This document shows positions 11,427-22,905 of a stretch of 64,000 nucleotides of DNA, piece by piece (within the stretch, counting starts at the first letter, position 1; each line of letters begins with the position of its first letter). The translations under genes were made by a program, and so were the position numbers. The DNA lies in NCBI RefSeq assembly GCF_014356525.2, contig NC_052507.1:42885295-42949294 (forward strand), written 5' to 3'. The stretch comes from Nilaparvata lugens (taxonomy: Eukaryota > Arthropoda > Insecta > Hemiptera > Delphacidae). Below the pieces are notes generated by a model. The model was not told the DNA's origin and made no database searches. It worked only from the letters and a program-made list of their open reading frames with translations.

Positions 11427-12889
11427 TAGGGATGTCAATCCCGGGACTGATTTCCAATCCCGGTATTTCGGGATTATCCAATATCAATCCCGGGATCCCG
11501 GGATTGGCAAAAATCAGTTCAATGCATTTTAACCAATTGTTCCTCCTCAATTACATGTTCAATAACAGTGTGTGGAGATGAAAAAGGGCCCATTAAAGAG
11601 GGATAGGCTATTATTAAAATGAAAAAAAAAAATACTTGGGAATAATATTAAAATTGAACATTCTATTTCTATAAATGTTTTCAAGATTAGGAGTAACTGT
11701 TTCATTTCATGTCCTACCTCAAATTTGCTGTATCCCAGATGAAAGTGAGAACTGAGGAAAGCAAGATAACTCATTAGAGTATTTTTATGTAGAACAAAAG
11801 CATTTCTATCCTACATCAGGACGGGATAGAACTCACACTTGAATTACGCCAAATACTGTGAAGTGAATTAATATGACTTGAATTAATGATAAAATAGAAT
11901 ACTTTTTGTAAGACCGTAACGCCATACCGACCAAACAACGCGAAAGCTGAACCACTACACTACTAAATGAAATTTCGTAGAGCCAACTATAATATTTACT
12001 TCAACTAGATATTCTACTTATTGATTGATTGATTGAGTACTTTATTTATGTAGATTACAATATATACTGGCTTATAGACTCATATACAATAGCTTACAAT
12101 ACAGAAAAATTATAGATGAAATTACATGATATAGACTAAGAGAATAATTATTGAACTAGAGATTGATTGATTGATTGAGTACTTTATTTATGTAGATTAC
12201 AATATATACTGGCTTATACACTTATATACAATAGCTTACAATACAGCAAAATTATAGATGGATTTACATAATATAGACTAAGAAAATAATTATTGAACTG
12301 TATATGATATGAAAAAGCAATTTGTAATATAATAACTATAGATAATAATCATATTGTTATGCATCTACATAAATTGGCGGAGCTTTGGACATATCAATGT
12401 CCATTCTTCGGAAAGAATATTAAAAATATCCTCCCCACTAACTCTCTACCACTTATGATAGAGAAAGAGAAGAGGTGAGGAATAATTAGACAGAGAGTGA
12501 ATCCTTAGTGCTTTTTTATTTCTGATTTCTGAAGTCTTTTCAAAGTTCGGAATGCAATTCAAGGAAATGCCATCAGCACTATTGCAAATATTGCGCCGTC
12601 TAGACTGGTAATTGTTGTGCTGTGTAAACAGAAACAAGTGTAGAGACATAGCAACCGATTAACAACCATTCTGCCAATTATGCGAACTGATAATTCGAAT
12701 TCTATTAAGCTGGTACAGAGTACAGTATACAATCAATATTATGTATAATATGCAACTGTAGGCTGTGCCTGTAGAATCAATCCCGAAAATCCCGGGATTG
12801 ACGCTGGAAAATCCCGGGATTGTTAGGCATAAAAAATGGACCGAGATCCCGGGATTCGGGATCCCGGGATCCCGGGATTGACATCCCTA
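11427..12889. mobile_element. Non-autonomous hAT-type DNA transposon, 1,463 bp
   Basis: Terminal inverted repeats TAGGGATGTCAATCCCGGGA and its inverse at the right end, followed inward by more CCCGGGAT palindromes. An exact 8-bp target duplication GGCCCACC is at 11419-11426 and 12890-12897. An 8-bp duplication with short TIRs is the hallmark of hAT transposition. The inside has no transposase frame (only short ORFs), so movement would need enzyme supplied in trans. It sits inside the third tandem unit of the host repeat, so it inserted after that array formed. Confidence 0.88.
12021..12298 (-). repeat. Two tandem antisense LINE tails inside the hAT element
   Basis: Units at about 12021-12160 and 12161-12298 are near-identical. 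On the minus strand each ends AATAAAGTACTC followed by (AATC)n, a LINE 3' tail. Either one tail was tandemly duplicated or two insertions hit the same short repeat. Confidence 0.7.
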
Positions 12890-13230
12890 GGCCCACCCCA
12901 TCCTTGAGAAATGGACTTTGTAACCTCCTTCTCGTGCATGAGTTAGGTAGGCGTAGGTAGAGCAGTTCATAAAAAGAACACATAGACGAGATATTTCATC
13001 TGTAGAACAGCTGTTTTGACGACATTTAAAAAATCATCGTATTTCACAACTTACACAAAGGAAAGATTACTCTGAAAACAATTATATTAATACACTTATA
13101 CAGAAGTCTGATCGTAGTTTCAAATATTTTGCCGTCAATCGTCATTATGTTATTCCGCTGAATATTTTCGTTTAAGAATGGGGCTTACAGTTCAATGAGC
13201 AGGGGAAGTTGTGTGAGTGTACCACACTAG

Positions 13231-13539
13231 ATTTTTAGATCTTTACCACTGTCCAAAACAAATTCTAGTTTAAGCTACTATCACTCATCAAAATAAAAAT
13301 GTATTCACACTTCAAAGAAGAAACACATCATCAATTACAAATAGATATATTATGAATTCGATTTAGAATGATATACTATATTTGCTAAGCTATTTGTCAA
13401 TATTATACTATGTACTATTCTACACTAACAGCATCTAGTAGGTATTTTGGACTTTCTGAAGTAAACATGTTTTCTAAAAAAAAGAGAAATGAACGAAAAT
13501 AAGTTTCTCTTGCTGAATTTTTCTTCTCGTAAGATCAGC
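13231..13539. other. Unassigned AT-rich stretch
   Basis: No gene or element recognised. Confidence 0.4.
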
Positions 13540-13832
13540 AGGATGATCCCACACATGCACTCGTTCACTCTCTCCCATTACGGTATCGACAAAATTTCCA
13601 GCTGTTTTTCCAAGAACGAATTTATTTTTTCATTTTCCTCTAGTGAGTTATCCAAGGGTTGAGACCTAGTGCAATCGAATCTTCATATCATAAACCTACT
13701 TTGTTCCAAATTTTGTGAGAATCGTTAGAGCCGTTTTCGAGAGCCAGTCACATACAGATACAGTATATATATAAATATAAAAACATCTTAACATATAAAC
13801 AGAAATTGCTCGTTCAATTGTATAGGATAACA
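13540..13832 (+). repeat. Dispersed repeat family D, copy 1
   Basis: Shares with 27760-28040 and 30555-30896 the order: lead with CACAC...CTC, a CAGCTG/CATCTG...TTTCCAAG word, GAGACCTAGTGCAATCGAAT, a TTCCAAATTTTGTGAGAATC word, CGTTTTCGAGA, a low-complexity tract, and an end AGAAATTGCTCG...TATAGGATA. No TIRs and no coding capacity seen; class unknown. Confidence 0.7.
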
Positions 13833-15999
13833 GCATGTGACTGAGACTCCACTCATTCCAACTCTCTGAACTCAGCCGTCAGCAGGGAGCAAATCCGCCC
13901 TATTGCATGAGGAAATACAAGTCAATGTACTCGCTAATAAACAGCTAGTTCAACATGAGAAGCTAATAACACAAGCTAATAATTATTTACAAGTTTCCTA
14001 TTCCAAAAAGCAGCAGACTACTGGTATCATGTACTATATCATACTTATGATGATTGTATAAAATGATGATATCGACTCGCATTTCCAAACTCCTGCTAAT
14101 TCTCATGTTAATATATTCTTTACATGGGAAAATTTAGAACTATAGTTGTGATAGTGATTAAATATTCCACCATGGTTTCAAAGGAATATTTCACTTCTCA
14201 ACAGTGATGCCGATATACCTATAAATCGAAAATAGTTAATAGTAATTAACTGAGCCTACTTATTGAGAATATTACGTGTATACTTCAATAACCCTCCAAA
14301 CAGCAATCAAGAGATACCAACCAATCGAACAACAACTTATCTTCGAATAGTAATGATGGGACTGAAATCAAACCAAGAGAGCTCTGATGAGATTCTCTCT
14401 GTACACTGCGCTGACTACTGTCAACGTTTATGATTACAGTCCATTATTTGTATGAGAACAGAGGCTGGTATTGGAGTGCACTCACATGGCCATGGAAAGG
14501 CCTGCCTGACTTGCATCAAGTGCCAAATCTGACATTGATGTAAAGTAGTGGCTATTAATTAGCCAACCGTTAAGGATGGAGGAACAACTGAACAATGGGA
14601 CAATGAGAGCCGGATGCCATTACCCTGTCTAGCTTGAATGGAGTCACATCGTAAACCACCTTCTCATGTATAGTCCTGGCTGCAATGTCCTTGTAATCCC
14701 ACGTTCGGCTTGATCTCAAGCTGTATTCCATTCTCTCAATATTACCGCAAAGCCATCCTATTATCATCCCATTATCAGCGGGAGTCAGGATCAGGATACT
14801 GGAGGTCAGGTCATTTCCAAAGAGGATTAGCTAGATGGACATATACGTATCTCATACATCGTTCATAATGTTTAATTGTACTGTATACTTCCACTATTTA
14901 AATACTGTATTCACAATATATTCTGTACACTTCCCCATCTAATCAGTACAGTGTAAAGTATAGGAATGTTTGAAGTGTAGGTAGCTATTCTTCGACTAAC
15001 ATAAAAGGTAATCAAACTAAGTCTCAACAACTTTCATGGAACGCATATTTTTTCTCCAGTATTCATAATATTTTAACTATTCTGTTATTTCACGTCTTCA
15101 AAGCATGGTACTCTTCGAGTACTATCTGCTTTTGGGCATTAAGTTATCTGCATTTGGATGTAGAATGTGGAGAATCATATCAAGTCTAGGAAAAAGAATT
15201 CCTATTATAATAGAAATGATACTATATTCGTTTCATTTCCGTCACTGAAAGTAGCTTTGCATAAGTTATTACCTTGAAGTTATACACAATAATGTCTATG
15301 TGAGCCTTCTCTTTTTTATAGGTAAACGATAAATATCCTCCAAGATGTCTGTTATAGAAAGGGAAGAAGTCGCAGAATCCTTAAATCTGACAGGTTGACA
15401 CTTGATAATGAATACAAAACGACTGCACAAGCTACCTGAAAAGTTGACGCCCGTTTTTCGTTCGGCTCCGACACTTCTGCCAGCATTTCTTGTTAGATCC
15501 TTTTCGTTCGCAGCTGATGCCTGCTTGCAATCTCCGGCTCGACAACTTATGTCGTGAAAGGCTCTTTCCTCTGCTGCCGGCCAGAAATAGTAACATCTCA
15601 AGGGCACACTTTTCCACAGCAAGCCTCAAGAGCTTCATTATTTTCGCTTTGTTTCTGAACGATTGTTTCCTACGCAGTCGGGACCCGCAGTCGGCCTGGC
15701 AGGTCGATCAGGTGGTGCTCTTCTTCTTTCAATGAGATTTACAGCTTCGGCTGATGCTTTTGCTGCCTGGCTCCTCTCCTCTCTTCTCTCTTCGATTCTA
15801 ATTGTGACAAAAGATATTTTCACTAATGATGATGGTAATAATCAAGCATTCTGACAAGTAATATTCCTCCACTCAATGCTCGAGACTAACAACTTCTATC
15901 ATATTTATTTGATCATTCTCTCTTCTTGAACGGAGTTGATTGGTATTGTCAAAAACGTGCTTGTTCCAAAACCGACCCAGGAACGCGTTACATTGTCTT
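13833..15999. other. Long stretch without a supported gene
   Basis: Mostly AT-rich. Around 15430-15780 the sequence is less AT-rich and shows overlapping open frames on both strands, none with a recognisable domain. Around 14460-14800 a mildly GC-richer patch also lacks coding evidence. It could be intron or intergenic DNA of a host gene. Confidence 0.35.
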
Positions 16000-16188
16000 C
16001 TGTTCTTATTATTATTATAATTATTCTTTTTATTTTTTTCATTTAAAATATCGTTTTGTTTTATTTTATTTTACTGAGTATTGCTTTTAAATTGTAATTC
16101 AGCATTGTATTGGAGTGTAAGAGATGGCCGACTGCGCCCTAGCTTCGACATCCCAGGTATAAAATAAAGGCAGTCATTCTATTCTATC
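16000..16188 (+). mobile_element. LINE 3' UTR fragment
   Basis: Contains GGCCGACTGCGCCCTAGCTT, then ATAAAATAAAGG and a TTCTATTCTAT short-repeat end. This layout (3' UTR, AATAAA, short-repeat tail) is that of Jockey-type LINEs. No coding part. Confidence 0.5.
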
Positions 16189-17094
16189 AATAATTATCAT
16201 CGGTGTAATAACTAACTAGCTCACGTTCTGGAATTGAAAAACACGAGCGCGTAGTTAGTATTTTGTTTCTCTCTGCAATAATTAATGCAGAGAGAATTAA
16301 TTTTTGCTGCTTGCAGAAATTCAGTTTACGAATCGATAATCACAGGAAGCAATATTGATATTTCAATGAAAGCTTTGCGAATTTCTAAACTTCCATAACA
16401 CATTAGCGGCAACTGTGATTTGACATGTCATCGAATTGGTCTAATGTTGATAACTATGGCTGCGCCAATAATTGCCATTGCCTCTGTCTCTCTTCACAAA
16501 TGTTGATGTCATCCTGTAACAAGGACAACAATTGGCAACAACGTGGGTTGGTGGTCAGGCGAGCGGCAAATGTATGCAATCACCCACTCGCCCCCACCCG
16601 ACAACGTCCAGCTCGACAGTTCATTAGTCAACGTGATGTCGACTTCACTCCATCTCGTCGCATGAGTGTACGTACACACTACATAATTATACACATCGTG
16701 AGCGTGTGCATGCCAACAAGAACGTGGTTTATTCAGATACCCATAAGGAATCACTGTTCAGAATGACCAGGGCAAACATCCTACACCATTTCAGTGCTTC
16801 ATACCGACAATATTACAACGTGCAGATGGATCTACAAGCTCTACAAGAAACACGAAATCAAATCAGTGAATCCTGTCAACATCATTTACTTCAAAAAAAT
16901 TGCAATTCTAAATGTGTCTTCATTATTTTCCTCAATTCTAATGAAGACTGACATCTGGTTTGTATTTCATAATTTTAATCGATTGTTCAGAAGTTGATAA
17001 CTTCTACTAACGTTAATCAGAGTTTACCTGATCCAATAAATGACAAATTGAATAATTGGATGATTGGTTATTTAATGGAGAGTTCTGGGTTGTT
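16189..17094. other. Unassigned stretch
   Basis: Overlapping frames at 16425-16766 lack recognisable domains. Nothing supported. Confidence 0.35.
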
Positions 17095-17230
17095 AACTTC
17101 TTCTTCTTCATGTGCCGACTCCATGGCGGAGTTTGGCTATCATGATGGCGATTTTAACCCTGCTTACAGCTGACTTGAAAAGTTCATTTGAGGTGCACTT
17201 GAACCAATCCCTTAAATTGCGAAACCAATA
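17095..17230 (-). pseudogene. C-terminal fragment of a LINE RT
   Basis: The minus strand reads RDWFKCTSNELFKSAVSRV followed by KIAIMIAKLRHGVGT and a stop, then a GAAGAAGAAG tail. I recognise this as the extreme C terminus of an insect non-LTR RT family. Only about 40 residues remain; there is no catalytic domain. The AAG-rich tail marks the original 3' end of the insertion. Confidence 0.6.
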
Positions 17231-18680
17231 TATCCTTCTTCGCCCCACTGGGTTGTTACCCCCTGGGTTGTTAACGCTCCACTATTAATATAGGCAGGAA
17301 CTCTATTATTATATTTCAGTCTTCAAAAAATGTTCAATGGAAAAAATATTTTGCTGTAAATAATTTAACGTTCTGGAAATAAACTCCACCAAATACCAAG
17401 TCAGAGTTCCCTTAGTAATTTCAAGTAAATCCTTACATATTTTTTCATAAATAAAGTAGAATCTGCATTTTATAACAATAATACAGATAGAGAGTCCAAG
17501 GTACTTGCCATTATCTCTTTAAAACAAATAAGAAAAAAAACAGCAAATGACCATCAATTGCTATGATGCAAAAGTATGCTTCTCTCTTCAATTCTTAAAT
17601 TTCAGAAGGTTGGAACGTTGTATTTCTATAAAAGAGGAATGGATTTTCCAACTATCATTTTCATGAAGATTTTGAATAAATGATTGCACGAGATATGTCA
17701 CCCGATGATCAAGCACGTGTAGAAATGCATCGCCAGCTATGAAATGGATGCCTCATGTCCAGACGATCATCGATTCCCTTTGCAGTTTGATGGATAAATT
17801 CGAGGATTATTGGTAGTTACAATTTTATTGAGAGTGTGAGCTTGCGCTGTCAACGTTTTTCATCGAAAAGGATAGCGACTATTTTCCCCTGAATTTCTTA
17901 ATGCGAACGTGTGCGATAAAAAAGTATCAGTCTATAATTGAAATCAGTGATCGGACAGGTAAGCTCTCAAATTGAAGGCTCTCGAACAATAGGATTACTG
18001 GCGAACTGTGCACTGCACTACTTGCGGCAATACGAGAGCACAGAGCTCACCATGCCAGTGCAACTCCAAATAAGTGAATCCGTTTGAAAATATTGTTCCC
18101 AGTCGTGAAAAAATATCATCTCCTAATGTTAACAATTTACTCGACACTTTTGAACTTTCAAACTACGATAATGACTATCACACTCAGCAAAGAATTACTA
18201 CATCTGTATTAAGGAGCTTATCAACAAGCAAAGCTCTTTGGCATCGTGAACAATGTCTCGTTGAATAGAATAGCTCGTCTATCAATTCCATATTTTACGG
18301 TTGAAATGTATATATATGATCAATCCACAAGTTATCCAATGAAAGATAGCATACGGAAGCTGCCATAGTTCCAGTCTCCAAAATTTTTATCTCTGTGGTG
18401 ACTACAATTTGTACTGCAAGTACTCTAACAGTGAGTCCTCCTATGAAAACAAGATGAATGTTGATCCATCTATTTACTGAATCACAAACACAACAATATT
18501 GAAATGAAAATACATAGTTCTTCTAGCCCAATGATCTTAAATTTCATGTTACATCAGTTATTTTGTGATAACCCAATAAGCTAAGTAGAAGTAATGAAGT
18601 GCAGATATTATATTTCTCGAAGGGAGTCAGGTGATGAGAGCTGAAGAAAGATGAAGTGGCAGAAATACGATGAGGAGTGG
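17231..18680. other. Unassigned stretch
   Basis: AT-rich, short frames only, no element recognised. CTGGGTTGTTA occurs three times near 17085-17275. Confidence 0.35.
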
Positions 18681-18685
18681 TTCAA

Positions 18686-18965
18686 AATGATGAGGAGGAG
18701 GAGAAGAGAGAGTGAGAGAGAGAAAATAGATGAGAGAGGAGTCGCGCAGGTTTGAAAAAGCGAGTTGCGGCAATCGTTTTTTTGAGTTCCCGTTTTCGCT
18801 TCGCGAGTGGTCAGAAAAAGCTGCGCTCGTAAATAACCGCCAAAACAATGGCGGTGGTTGTCGACGGAGCCGGAGGCGACACCAGGGCGTCACGGGGGAG
18901 TCACGGGTCCGGCTAGTAGCCGTGCTCCAAAACAAAAGTCCGACGTAAACAACGCTCCACTGCAC
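18686..18965. promoter_or_regulatory. GA-rich tract next to a GC-rich patch (possible promoter)
   Basis: A purine tract of GAGA words (18686-18740) runs into about 220 bp that is clearly richer in GC and CpG than its surroundings (TCGCGCAGG, TTCGCTTCGCGAG, GGAGCCGGAGGCGAC). In insects GAGA tracts and CpG-rich patches can mark promoters or 5' exons. There is no recognisable exon or core promoter, so this is only an inference. Confidence 0.2.
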
Positions 18966-19309
18966 TCTGCACTAGCAGGAAGCCACCTTCAATCCATTTG
19001 ACAGCTCTATTCATAGTGTCCGAATCACTTTTGCGAAATGAATTGGGTCACTCCGCAAAATCCCATGCTACATTTATAATTATGATAATCCTTATGAAAA
19101 ATGCTGAAAGAAACTGAATCATTTAGAGTAGTGAGGAGTAAAATTTTATAGTATGGAGAAAAATATTGATTCTATCAAGTGAAAGTTTAAAACCTACAAC
19201 AGGGATGAAATTAATTGAATTACAGTATAACTATCTTGTTGAAGTGTCAACACCTGAAAGTGCAAAAATTTGGAAGAAAAACTGTCTTTTCAAACATTTC
19301 ACACTTTTA

Positions 19310-20130
19310 AAAGTGAATATCTCGAAAACTAAAGGAGATATCACAAAAGTCTACGAAACAAACTTGTAAGGAATTTATCTAGCTTCATTTTTGTTCAGTT
19401 AGTCTTGTCGCCGAAATGCATTGTTTCCAAGATACATGAAATTAAAAGATGAGCCAGAAATGAAAAAAACGAAACATTCAAACCAACCTCATCCCTCAAG
19501 CACAAGAGGTAGGGTTGAAGACTTTCGATACGTTTACCTTCTAACTAGTGCAAACAAAGCTGCGAAGTCAAATATTGAGTTCCAAACTTTCCCTCCGAAT
19601 CTCCCTATCAATTGATCTATCATTGTTGAATTGAAGAAATTACACCAAACACCATAATGGCTGCAACAATCGTAGGGAGATGCCAAAAATAATGAAATTA
19701 TTCATGAAATTGATAAAAATATGATGCTCTATGAGAGCATGATTAGCACGGATTTTTCCAATCAATCGATAAGAAGTTATAAGGCCAAACATATAAAAAA
19801 AATCGGAATCTGAAGGATTTTCTTCAAAATGTGACACCTTCGAGAGCTTATACCTAGAAAACTGGGAGATATATATGGGGAAATGTTACGAATGAAACTT
19901 GTAGGTTAATTTGTAAGCTTCAATTTTTTATTTGACAAAAAATTCCGAAAGATGCATATTGTTCGAGATATGCGCAAAAAACCAAAATATGGTACTTTCA
20001 AGCAACCCCCACCCCCTTAGCACAGGGGGTAGGAGTGAGGACTTTTAATATGTTTACCCCCTTGCTATCATTGAAAGAGCTGTGGGGTCAAAAGTGGTGT
20101 TCCAAACTTTTCCCTCTATACCTTTTTTTT
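19310..20130. repeat. Two diverged tandem units
   Basis: 19310-19600 and 19850-20125 share an ordered set of words: CTCGAAAACT/CTAGAAAACT, AAACTTGTA, a GATGCAT/AATGCAT-TTGTT word, GAGATA, an A-rich patch, AAGCA..AGAGGTAGGG/CACAGGGGGTAGG, then TTCCAAACTTT. They are similar enough to be an old duplication. Non-coding. Confidence 0.5.
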
Positions 20131-20330
20131 GAGCATTCGTTGCCTGGAGTAATATCAGCTTAGACTATCTAAATGCGCTGTCGCGTAATTTCAGCTGGTT
20201 AATTTACTAGTGGTTCTGTGAACAGTAGACCTCTTGCAGTTATGAACACAGTCTTCTCTAGCTCATAGAATCCAAAAAGCCTGAATTGCTTTCAGCGCAG
20301 AAAAAAGAAGAATAATTCTGTGTTTTATCT

Positions 20331-20756
20331 GTGCTTACAGTAAGTTCAAGGAGTTGCAAGGAGTGCTGGCGTGGCATCAAGGTGAATGGAGTTCGGATTC
20401 AGATGCTTCGTTTTGCAGACGATAAAGCACAGAATAAAATAAGTTTAGAAAGAGCTCTAACCACCTTGTATGAGATTCTAAGGAATAAATATTATATGGA
20501 GATAAATAAGATAAATTACAGAAGTAATGGTCTGCTCAAAAGTCCCAGATAATGTGTCCATTAAATTGGATAATCACGGCCTGAAACAAGTTAAAATGTT
20601 CGAATATCTTGGAAGCATTATATCAGAGAATGGAAAAGATAGACTGGATATAAAGCGCCGAATCAGAGAAGCTAAGGGTAGGTTTATTAGTAAAAGGGAG
20701 ATTCTTTCCTCAAATAATAGTCTAATGTTGGAAATAAGTGACATTACAAAGTGCTT
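20331..20756 (+). pseudogene. RTE-like RT fragment A (palm C-terminal part)
   Basis: Broken RT. One frame gives GIKVNGVRIQMLRFADD (the FADD block being the catalytic-site motif) at about 20380-20425. After a frame change another gives VKMFEYLGSIISENG and DIKRRIREAKGRF at 20595-20680. Such an order (FADD, then EYLGS, then IKRRI) is found downstream of the catalytic site in RTE-like LINEs. It then runs directly into sequence of the N-terminal RT part, so it is a separate remnant lying head to tail with fragment B. No intact frame. Confidence 0.75.
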
Positions 20757-22905
20757 TGGTGTTTAGATGTAGAGCCTAATAGGGCTGAGACAATATGCAA
20801 GAATTTCTGTGTTGATCCAATCACGTTAGAAGAGCTATCAGATGCCCTAAAAAGTATGAAAAATCGAAAGCCACCTGGATTGAATGGGATAAATATGGAG
20901 CTGCTAAAGTATGGTGGAATACTTTTGTACCTTAGAATTCTACACTTCTTCAATATGTGTTGGGAGAGACACCAAGTTCCCAAAGAATGGTTGCAGTTCA
21001 AGGTTTTATCCGTATTCAAAAAAGGAAATAGATCAGACCCTCATATTACAGAGGTATTAATCTTTTGGATGCAACATACAAAGTATATACAAAAATGATT
21101 AATAATAGACTGAAAATAATAGCTGACATATTACTGGTCCGGCCAGGGAACTCGAATTGTAGCGCCAGAATGCCAGACTGTAGTTCTGCCAATAGCAGGC
21201 TTGTGTTTGCGCCGGCGCAGACCGTCCTGCTGCTTGGCATTGTGGATGTTTTTGTAAGTTTTGTCTGTCTTGTTTCGTCGGCCCGTCTTTTTGCAAGACC
21301 AAATTTGTGTTTGTCTGTCATGTAATTTTCGATCGGAAATTTCTTGTAAATTGTTTGAGTCTCGTGTGTGTGAATTATGAATATAACAGAGTAAATAGTA
21401 TTGAATTCGATTAATTTGAATCAAATTTGAATTTATAAAGAATCCAGTTTGAGCTTTGTTCGAAACACAGTGCATAACCTGCAAGTTGAACACAGAATCA
21501 ACAAAAAGGCAGCCCGTAAGCAAGAACCTGTCTATTCCCAGATTTCGTTCCACCCTGAACCTGACCAAGTCACCCAATAAAGGCTTCGAAGGGCAAATAG
21601 TCAAGATTGGAATAAATTTTGTGAGTTTTTGCTCTTTTTTTGATTGTTCATTAATGCAGAGTTTAACTGTACAAATAACCTGGCTCAAATTGAAGATTAA
21701 ATTTCGCCCCTTGTTTGTATTTGATTATTTAAATAGTAAATTACAGTCCTCTGGTAGCTCTAGCCTGAGCTTTGTTCAGAACAATTACTTCTGGAAGAAC
21801 AGATGGGCTTTCGAAAGGTTAGATGCAGTTTATCCTTGAATCAAATAATTGCGAAAAGAAGGGAGTATAATCTTGAGACCCACATGGCTTTCATCGATTT
21901 CACAAAGGCTTTTTATTCAGTTAATCGCGGCATGTTATGGTCAATTCTTGAATCAAGAGGATATCCCAAACATATCATTCAATCCCTACAGAGCCTCTAC
22001 ATGGATACTACAATATTCGTCTGCAAGTAAAGGGGAGTTTGACTGATGCCATTGGCATAAACAAAGTGATTAGACAAGGTTATTGTATATCGCCGACTTT
22101 ATTTAATATGTATGTTTAGGACATGTTACGCACATGGTGAACTTTGGTGGACTCAGGTATACAGCTCTCGACCCATAGTTTTGTGAATCCAATAATGTAT
22201 GCGGATGACTTGATGATAATTCAGAGAAATGGAGATTCCTTACAAAAATCAGTTTACATGTTGGACAGAGTTGCTGAAAATTACAATTCGAGAATATCAG
22301 TTATAAAAAACAAATCAATGGCATTCAAAGGAAAATATCCAATTAGAACCAAAATAGAATTGAACGGAAAATTAATAGAACAAGTGAAAAATTTCAACTA
22401 TCTTGGTAATGATATAACATATGATACAGATATTGATGTATACAATAGAATTTCAAAGTTTCAGAAAATATGTGGCACTAAACATAGAAACCTCAAAAAT
22501 AAAACAAGGCAAGAAACCAGAATAAAGTTCTATAATACCATTGCAGCTCCGACTCTCCTATATGGAAGTGAGAATTGGATTCACACACATAAAATGGACA
22601 GTCGAATTCAAGCTGCAGAAATGAGGTTTCTAAGGAGTGTATTTGGCTGCACTAGAGTTGATAGAATCAGAAATACTGGTATAAGACAGGTTTTATTGGT
22701 TGCTCCTCTTCATGAAAGAATTATTCAAAATAGACGCAACTGGTGCAGTTATTTGGAAGGAATGCTACCTGGAAGAATTCCCGTTGTAGTCCAAAACTAT
22801 AGACCTACAGGAAAAAGAGATGTAGGGAGACCAAGAAAGAGATGGGTATCGGAACAGGTTCATTAGTAAACCTAATCCCTGAAGTGAAGATGATGAGTTG
22901 ATGAC
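20757..22905 (+). pseudogene. RTE-like LINE RT, 5'-truncated and split by a solo LTR
   Basis: Begins in the RT N-terminal region (LEELSDALKSMKNRKPPG at about 20825, then WERHQVPKEW). It continues to NRLKIIADILL just before the LTR insertion, and resumes after 21788 with EEQMGFRKVR, THMAFIDFTKAFYSVNRGML and RQGYCISPTLFN. The catalytic YADD is at about 22198-22210. The C-terminal part (22144-22866, 240 codons open) carries FNYLGNDI and ends GKRDVGRPRKRW, a tail I associate with RTE-type RTs. Frame changes near 21060, 22028 and stops near 22118-22145 also break it. The 3' end reads GAAGATGATGAGTTGATGA. Endonuclease is missing. Clade by motif only. Confidence 0.82.
21135..21783. mobile_element. 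Solo LTR, 649 bp, flanked by ATTAC
   Basis: Starts TGGTCCGG and ends CAGAACA (TG...CA). A 5-bp duplication ATTAC is at 21130-21134 and 21784-21788. Removing LTR and one ATTAC rejoins the RT frame from ADILL to LLEEQMGFRK. AATAAA at 21576-21581 fits an LTR polyadenylation signal. No internal region, as left by LTR-LTR recombination. The superfamily cannot be told from the LTR alone. Confidence 0.85.

Noticed and set aside
15296..15854. Overlapping frames on both strands, up to 108 codons
   Set aside because: No recognisable domain, no preferred strand and no splice pattern I could defend.
16425..16766. 113-codon frame as a host exon
   Set aside because: No recognisable motif; a minus-strand frame overlaps it equally well.
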